A DNA stretch of 64,000 bases from Burkholderia pseudomultivorans (lineage in GTDB: Bacteria; Pseudomonadota; Gammaproteobacteria; Burkholderiales; Burkholderiaceae), in NCBI RefSeq assembly GCF_902499075.1, contig NZ_CABVPP010000040.1, positions 1 through 64,000 on the forward strand, in the 5' to 3' direction. The position numbers and the translations under genes are program-made. Of this stretch, positions 59,383-64,000 are shown in pieces; within the stretch, counting starts at the first letter, position 1; each line of letters opens with the position of its first letter. The notes under the pieces are model-generated. The model was given only the letters and a program-made list of their open reading frames with translations, was not told the DNA's origin and did not search any database.

Positions 59383-61613
59383 CGCCGCAGCATCCTGACG
59401 AGCAGCGCCGACACGCCGACGAGCGCGATGCCGATCGCCGCGAGCCACGCGAACGCGGTCGGCCCCGGATGGCTGAACGCGGCGAGCAGCTGGTTCGCGA
59501 AGATCACCGTGAGCACGATGCCGGGCAGCATGCCGATCGCCGTGCCGATCACGAAGTCGCGCAGCCCGATATGCGACGCGCCGGCGACGAGGTTGACGAC
59601 CGTAAACGGCGCGATCGGCAGCAGCCGCAGCACCGTCATCGCGACCACGCCGCGTTTGCCGAGATGCTCGCTGAGCCGGTTCGCGCGCGCGCCGGCGAGC
59701 CGGCGCACCGCGTCGCGGCCGAGCCAGCGGCCGAGTCCGTAGGTCGCGACCGCGGCCATCAGCGTGCCCGCGCCCGCATAGGCGAAACCGGGCCACGCGC
59801 CGAACACGAGGCCGGTAGCCGCGATCAGCAGCGTGATCGGCACCGCGAGCGTCGCCGCAATCACGTAGCCGAGCAGCAGCAGCACGGGCGCGGCCGGCAG
59901 TCGCGACATGCCGGCGGCCGCATGCGCGAGCGACGCGACGTTCAGGCGCTCGCCGAGCGGCGAGAAGCGCCACGTGAGCGCGAGCGCGGCGATCAGCAGC
60001 ACGATCGCGCCGAGCACGAGGAAGCGCGCGCTGAGCGTGCGGTGCTGTTCGCGCGGGACGAACTCGCGGATCAGCCGGTCGGGCTCGATCGGCTGCTCGG
60101 GATCGAGCCACGCGCTGACCGGCACGAGCGCGTCGAGCTGTGGCGCGACCGACGGATCGAGCGTGCGCAGCGAACGGCCGCGGTCCTTGCGCAGCCGGTC
60201 GAGCGCGTCGTTCGGCCGCTGGCCGCGCGCGAGCGCGTCCGCGAACGCGTCGGCGACGGCCGCGGGCGTCGTGCCGAGATGCTCGGCCAGCAGGCGGTCG
60301 CGCGTGCCGGCGATCGCGGCGCGCACGCGCGCGTCGCCGGCCGCGACCAGCGCGACGCAGCATTCGGTGTCGAGCAGCATCGAGCGGTTGTTCAGGTTCG
60401 CGCTGCCGATCATCAGGCATTCGTCGTCGACGATCGCGACCTTGCTGTGCACGTTGACGCAGCCGTCGCCGAGCCCGTCGACGTGCGGATACAGCAGCCG
60501 GTAGCGCCCGAAGCGGTCCGCCGCGACGAGCGTCGCGTGCAGCCGTGCGCGCAGCACGCCCATCGTCGCTTCCTGTAGCCAGCCGCTCTGCACGCGCGGC
60601 GCGACGACCGTCACGTCGGGCCCGTCGTCGTCGGCGAGGCGCGCGGACAGCGTCTCGCGCACGACGGCCGCGGTGAAGTACTGGTTCTCGAGATACAGAT
60701 GGCGGCGCGCGGTGCGGATCGTGTCGGCGACCAGTTCGCGCACCTGGCTCACCGGCGCCGCGTCGCGATGGCGCGGCGCCGTATAGGCGATGCCGAGCTG
60801 CACGTCGCGCACGTCGACCTGCGCGCCGGGCGGCCACGGGTCGGGATCGTCGTCGCGTTCGAGATGCTTGTGCGCGCGGATCGCGATCGGCCGGCCGCAG
60901 GCGAGCAGCCAGCGCGCGCGTGCCTGCTCGCCGATCGCGGCGGCCGCGTCGCCGTCGAACATCGTGTGCACGTCGTGGAACGGACCGTACGGCATGCCCT
61001 GTTCGTCGCGCCGGCGCGGGTCGTCCGCCGCATGCGCGGGCGTGTCCCAGCGCGCACGCGTGAGATCGAGGCCGCCGACGAACGCGAGCCGGTCGTCGAT
61101 CACGACGAGCTTCTGATGATGCGACGCGCCGCGCGGATGCGCATCGTCGAGCCGGAACACGATCCCGCGATGCGCGCGCCAGCTCGCGCGATAGACGGGC
61201 GGCCAGTCGCGCTCGAGCGCGTAGATCATCGCGAAGTCCCACGCGAGCACGTAGATCCGCAGGTTGTGCCGGCGCGACGCGAGCGCGTGCAGGAACGCCG
61301 CGAGCGTATCGGGGAAGCCGTCGTCGGCGCCGCCCGGCATGAGCCGCATCCGGCTGTCGACGTCCCAGCCGAGGATGAATACCGTATGGCGCGCACGCAA
61401 GAGCGCGGCGCGCAGCGTCGAGAAATACGCGTCGCCGTCGATGAGCGTCGCGAAGCGGTCCGCATGGCGGATCGTGTCGCAGTTGCGGCCGACCTCGAGC
61501 AGGCCGTGCCGGACGATCGCGTCGCGCTGTGCGGCGCCGTTCTGCGCGTCGTCGGCGCGCGCGGGGCCGGCCGTCGCGAAGCCGGTGCGCGAGCCGCGGG
61601 CCGGCACGATCAT
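59373..61613 (-). CDS. Phospholipase D-like protein fused to a DedA/VTT membrane domain
   Basis: This 746-residue protein has two parts. Residues about 40-500 carry two HKD phospholipase-D motifs (HHQKLVVIDDRLAFVGG and HSKVAIVDDECLMIGSANLNNRS), giving one complete active site for phosphatidyl transfer or hydrolysis. Residues about 525-746 hold several membrane helices with the DedA/SNARE-associated (VTT) signature (GFAYAGAGTLMAAVATYGLGRWLG and VVAMTVLRLLPIAPFTVVNLVAGASHI). VTT proteins include lipid scramblases and flippases, so the fusion may combine lipid head-group exchange with movement across the inner membrane. Confidence 0.92.
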   Translation of the reverse strand: MIVPARGSRTGFATAGPARADDAQNGAAQRDAIVRHGLLEVGRNCDTIRHADRFATLIDGDAYFSTLRAALLRARHTVFILGWDVDSRMRLMPGGADDGFPDTLAAFLHALASRRHNLRIYVLAWDFAMIYALERDWPPVYRASWRAHRGIVFRLDDAHPRGASHHQKLVVIDDRLAFVGGLDLTRARWDTPAHAADDPRRRDEQGMPYGPFHDVHTMFDGDAAAAIGEQARARWLLACGRPIAIRAHKHLERDDDPDPWPPGAQVDVRDVQLGIAYTAPRHRDAAPVSQVRELVADTIRTARRHLYLENQYFTAAVVRETLSARLADDDGPDVTVVAPRVQSGWLQEATMGVLRARLHATLVAADRFGRYRLLYPHVDGLGDGCVNVHSKVAIVDDECLMIGSANLNNRSMLLDTECCVALVAAGDARVRAAIAGTRDRLLAEHLGTTPAAVADAFADALARGQRPNDALDRLRKDRGRSLRTLDPSVAPQLDALVPVSAWLDPEQPIEPDRLIREFVPREQHRTLSARFLVLGAIVLLIAALALTWRFSPLGERLNVASLAHAAAGMSRLPAAPVLLLLGYVIAATLAVPITLLIAATGLVFGAWPGFAYAGAGTLMAAVATYGLGRWLGRDAVRRLAGARANRLSEHLGKRGVVAMTVLRLLPIAPFTVVNLVAGASHIGLRDFVIGTAIGMLPGIVLTVIFANQLLAAFSHPGPTAFAWLAAIGIALVGVSALLVRMLRRWR

Positions 61614-61948
61614 CGTGCGTCGACGTCCCGGTCGCCGTCGATGCGCTGCAGCAGCACGTCGCAGCGTGCGCGCAGCGCCTGCATTTCCGGCGAATGCGCG
61701 TCGAGGCGCACGCGCTCGCCGTCGGCCGGCTGGCCGTGCGCCGTCGCGACCTCGTAGATGCCTTCCGCGATCGCCGAGGCGGCTTCGACGATGCGGATGC
61801 GGTCGAGCCAGTCGCATTCGGCGTGGTGGTACGCGAGCCACGCGCGCAGCGCGCCGACGACCTGGCTGATCGTGAGCCACGCGCCGGAACGCATGCGCGC
61901 GGCCAGTTGACTGGTGACGAGATACGAAAGCAGATCGGTCTGGGTCAC
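61610..61948 (-). CDS. Hypothetical protein, 112 residues
   Basis: This small helical protein (TQTDLLSYLVTSQLAARMRSG, RIVEAASAIAEGIYEVATAHGQ, SPEMQALRARCDVLLQRIDGD) starts with GTG at 61948. The evidence is the ribosome-binding site AAGGAGTCTC and the GTGA overlap with the mgtC-type stop, and its own stop overlaps the PLD ATG. Family not recognised. Translational coupling on both sides implies it works with MgtC and PLD-DedA. Confidence 0.75.
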   Translation of the reverse strand: MTQTDLLSYLVTSQLAARMRSGAWLTISQVVGALRAWLAYHHAECDWLDRIRIVEAASAIAEGIYEVATAHGQPADGERVRLDAHSPEMQALRARCDVLLQRIDGDRDVDAR

Positions 61949-62640
61949 ACGAGACTCCTTGACGAAGTGTCGGGACGGCAGATCCGTACGCCGGCGAGGT
62001 TTTGCAGCGTCCGGCAGATCGCCGCGAATTCCACCGGGCTCGTTCGCGAGAACGAGACCGAGATGTCGTCGGTGTCCGGATCGTCGTCCGACTGCTGGAC
62101 GATGAACCGCTTCACGCGCACGTGCCGCGTGCCGAGCGCGTCGTGCAGCGTGCGCAGCGTGAGCCCGCCGCGCTCGACGACGAGCCGCAGCGTGCGCTGT
62201 TGACGCTGCGCGATGAAGCGGCGTTCGAGCGGCTTCACGCCCGCGAGGATCACGAGCACGATGACCGTCGCGCCGACCGACGCGACGATCATGCCGCCGC
62301 CGACCGCGAGACCGACGCCGGCGACGGCCCAGAGGCTCGCCGCCGTCGTCAGCCCGCGCACCACTTCGCCGCGCAGCAGAATCGAACCGGCGCCGAGAAA
62401 GCCGATGCCGGACACCACCTGCGCGGCGACGCGCGACGGATCGAGTACGACGCCGTTGCGGCCGGCGACGTCTTCGAAGCCGTAGGTCGACACGAGCATC
62501 GTCAGCGCGGAGCCGACGCACACGAGCATGTGCGTGCGCAGGCCCGCGGCCCAGTTCAGCCGCTCGCGCTCGAGGCCGATCACGCTGCCGAGCAGCGCAG
62601 CGAGCAGCAGGCGTCCGAGGAGTTCGACGTGGCCGATCAT
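61945..62640 (-). CDS. MgtC/SapB-family membrane protein
   Basis: This 231-residue protein has an MgtC/SapB domain of four to five membrane helices (residues 1-140; LLGSVIGLERERLNWAAGLRTHMLVCVGSALTML and VVSGIGFLGAGSILLRGEVVRGLTTAASLW). A soluble C-terminal ACT-like region follows (LRLVVERGGLTLRTLHDAL). MgtC proteins modulate membrane potential/ATP-synthase and magnesium homeostasis and can be virulence factors. It heads a five-gene operon and has an exact-core sigma-54 promoter candidate 58 bases upstream. Confidence 0.92.
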   Translation of the reverse strand: MIGHVELLGRLLLAALLGSVIGLERERLNWAAGLRTHMLVCVGSALTMLVSTYGFEDVAGRNGVVLDPSRVAAQVVSGIGFLGAGSILLRGEVVRGLTTAASLWAVAGVGLAVGGGMIVASVGATVIVLVILAGVKPLERRFIAQRQQRTLRLVVERGGLTLRTLHDALGTRHVRVKRFIVQQSDDDPDTDDISVSFSRTSPVEFAAICRTLQNLAGVRICRPDTSSRSLV

Positions 62641-62697
62641 CGCGTGTCTCCCGAGGTGGTGCCGACCCGGTGCCGGGACGGTTCGATGCCACGGGGA

Positions 62698-62713
62698 TGC
62701 AAGCGGCGTGCCG
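62698..62713 (-). promoter_or_regulatory. Sigma-54 (-24/-12) promoter candidate, mgtC-PLD operon
   Basis: The minus strand reads CGGCACGCCGCTTGCA, an exact GGCACG-N4-TTGCA match. The expected start is near 62687, 47 bases before the ATG. Confidence 0.78.
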
Positions 62714-62726
62714 GTTCGCCGCGCGC

Positions 62727-62742
62727 GGGTACGCCGCGTGCG
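62727..62742 (+). promoter_or_regulatory. Possible sigma-54 promoter, 62822 gene
   Basis: The sequence reads GGGTACGCCGCGTGCG: correct GG-N10-GC spacing, TACG for CACG and GTGC for TTGC. It is weaker than its divergent neighbour at 62698. Confidence 0.4.
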
Positions 62743-62821
62743 CGCGCAGCATCGGGCGCGCGCGGCCGTCGTGCGGCGCGCATTTTTTTCAGGTGATCGC
62801 AGATAAGCACAGGAGGCCATC

Positions 62822-63064
62822 GTGCAGCATCAACAGGACGCACAGGTACGCGATCCGTATCGCGGCCACGAGATCCGCGTGTGGGCGCGGCGCAACGAGC
62901 GCGGCGCATGGCGCGACGAGGTGCAGCTCTACGTCGACGGCGCGCGCATCGAGCTGATCGTGCCGGAGCCGGCCGGCCCCGAATGGCTGACCGAGGACGA
63001 AGCGCTGCGTGCGGGCGTCGAGCGCGGCCGCTATCTGGTCGACAAGCGCGTCGACGACGACTGA
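62822..63064 (+). CDS. Small hypothetical protein, 80 residues
   Basis: This small soluble protein appears to be a beta-rich fold (YRGHEIRVWARRNERGAWRDEVQLYVDGARIELI, then WLTEDEALRAGVERGRYLVDKRVDD). The GTG at 62822 is the likely start, following CAGGAGGCCATC. Family not recognised with confidence; similar short proteins are common in Burkholderia. Confidence 0.7.
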   Translation: MQHQQDAQVRDPYRGHEIRVWARRNERGAWRDEVQLYVDGARIELIVPEPAGPEWLTEDEALRAGVERGRYLVDKRVDDD

Positions 63065-63080
63065 CGGTACGGCGCTTGCG
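63065..63080 (+). promoter_or_regulatory. Sigma-54 promoter candidate, orphan sdhB
   Basis: The sequence reads CGGTACGGCGCTTGCG: correct spacing, TACG for CACG, perfect TTGC. The expected start is near 63091, 39 bases before the ATG. It overlaps the end of the preceding small gene's stop region. Confidence 0.62.
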
Positions 63081-63129
63081 CGCCTCTGCCACGTTGCGGC
63101 CGCGCGGCGGCCGCTTGCCGGGAGACACG

Positions 63130-63840
63130 ATGGACGACGACACGCGCATCCTCCATATCTATCGCTACGACCCCGATCGGGACGCGGCGCCTTACATGCA
63201 GCGTTACGAGATCACCGTGCAGCCCGACGACCGGATGCTGCTCGACGTGCTCGGGCGCCTGAAGCGCGAAGACGAGACGCTCTCGTATCGCCGTTCGTGC
63301 CGCGAAGGGATCTGCGGCTCCGATGCGATGAACATCAACGGCTCGAACGGGCTCGCATGCCTGACCAACATGAAGACGCTGCCGCGCGAAATCACGCTGC
63401 GCCCGCTGCCGGGGCTGCCGGTCGTGCGCGACCTGATCGTCGACATGACCGATTTTTTCAATCAGTACCACTCGATCAAGCCGTATCTGATCAACGACAC
63501 GCCGCCGCCCGAGCGTGAGCGGCTGCAGTCGCCTGCCGAGCGCGATCAGCTCGACGGGCTGTACGAATGCATCCTCTGCGCGTGCTGCTCGACGCAGTGT
63601 CCGACGTTCTGGTGGAATCCGGACAAGTTCGTCGGGCCGGCCGGGTTGCTGCAGGCCTACCGCTTCATTGCCGATTCGCGTGATCTCGCGACCGGCGAGC
63701 GGCTCGACAACCTCGAGGATCCGTATCGGCTGTTCCGCTGCCGGACGATCATGAACTGCACGAGCGTGTGTCCGAAGGGGCTGAATCCGGCGCGCGCGAT
63801 CTCGAACATTCGCGCGATGCTGGTGCGGCGCGCGGTGTAG
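63130..63840 (+). CDS. sdhB: Succinate dehydrogenase/fumarate reductase iron-sulfur subunit, stand-alone
   Basis: This 236-residue protein is a complete SdhB-type subunit. It has the 2Fe-2S domain with CREGICGSDAMNING, the 4Fe-4S motif CILCACCSTQCPTFWW and the 3Fe-4S Cys cluster CRTIMNCTSVCPKGLNP, with all expected ligands visible. SdhB passes electrons from the flavoprotein to quinone. No sdhA, sdhC or sdhD gene is adjacent: it follows an unrelated 80-residue gene, and 160 bases of apparently empty sequence end the window. It is therefore an extra copy rather than part of the main operon, and it has its own sigma-54 promoter candidate. Confidence 0.95.
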   Translation: MDDDTRILHIYRYDPDRDAAPYMQRYEITVQPDDRMLLDVLGRLKREDETLSYRRSCREGICGSDAMNINGSNGLACLTNMKTLPREITLRPLPGLPVVRDLIVDMTDFFNQYHSIKPYLINDTPPPERERLQSPAERDQLDGLYECILCACCSTQCPTFWWNPDKFVGPAGLLQAYRFIADSRDLATGERLDNLEDPYRLFRCRTIMNCTSVCPKGLNPARAISNIRAMLVRRAV

Positions 63841-64000
63841 CGGGCGAGGCGAGGGTGGCGATCGTGGAGCGCTTGCCAGCACGTGTGTGATGCGGTGGCG
63901 GCGATGGTGCGCGCGAGGCGGTGTTTCGGTGGCGCACGCGTCGTGATCGAATGCGTGTTTGCCGCGATTGTCGGTATGCGTCGCCCTGCCGGTGGCGTGC

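Overview
The window is high-GC DNA (roughly two-thirds G+C) whose codon use, gene families and gene order point to a Burkholderia, probably of the B. cepacia complex; that is inferred from protein character, not from a database search. Bases 1-106 are not genomic: a poly-T run followed by an Illumina index-adapter sequence, so the window starts at a contig end.

Layout. (1) 107-14597: a glycan locus. A left-hand operon encodes GT9, NodU-type carbamoyltransferase, GT2, GT9 and GT4 proteins. Then come a receiver-less sigma-54 activator, an NtrC-type response regulator, a GT2/PIG-L pair, a hybrid histidine kinase, and a GT4 / UDP-xylose-synthase pair. (2) 14864-27242: small stress-type genes in short operons (BON, two SDRs, DUF2795, DUF4142, two ferritin-like proteins, a zinc-ligand-deficient MDR dehydrogenase, PRC-barrel, CBS, small proline-rich or lipoprotein genes), with UdgX plus an Nramp-like transporter and a single-domain response regulator. 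(3) 27431-33729: a stand-alone rpoN (sigma-54) gene with small stress genes, then Ku and LigD for non-homologous end joining. (4) 33736-39787: CPA1 antiporter, DUF3175, PfpI/DJ-1 protein, DUF1488, phosphatidylserine-decarboxylase-like enzyme and small genes. (5) 39886-57864: a seven-gene operon joined entirely by 4-base overlaps (glgE, treS-maltokinase, glgB, glgX, treZ, malQ, treY) that interconverts trehalose and branched alpha-glucan. (6) 58043-62640: MgtC / phospholipase-D-DedA / EEP hydrolase operon. (7) 62822-63840: a small gene and an orphan sdhB.

The unifying signal is in the intergenic regions. Reading them on both strands I find about twenty sequences fitting the sigma-54 -24/-12 promoter (TGGCACG-N4-TTGC with the GG-N10-GC spacing). 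Eight contain the exact core GGCACG-N4-TTGC. They lie in the correct orientation 25-115 bp upstream of start codons, often as back-to-back divergent pairs, and one lies in front of rpoN itself. The controlled genes look like a general stress regulon of the kind run by RpoS or EcfG elsewhere (trehalose/glucan cycling, ferritin-like proteins, DJ-1, BON and PRC-barrel proteins). The hypothesis is that this region is a sigma-54-wired stress and surface-glycan regulon, carrying its own sigma factor and two candidate activators. Ku and LigD lie inside it, but I could not find a convincing -24/-12 site in front of them.
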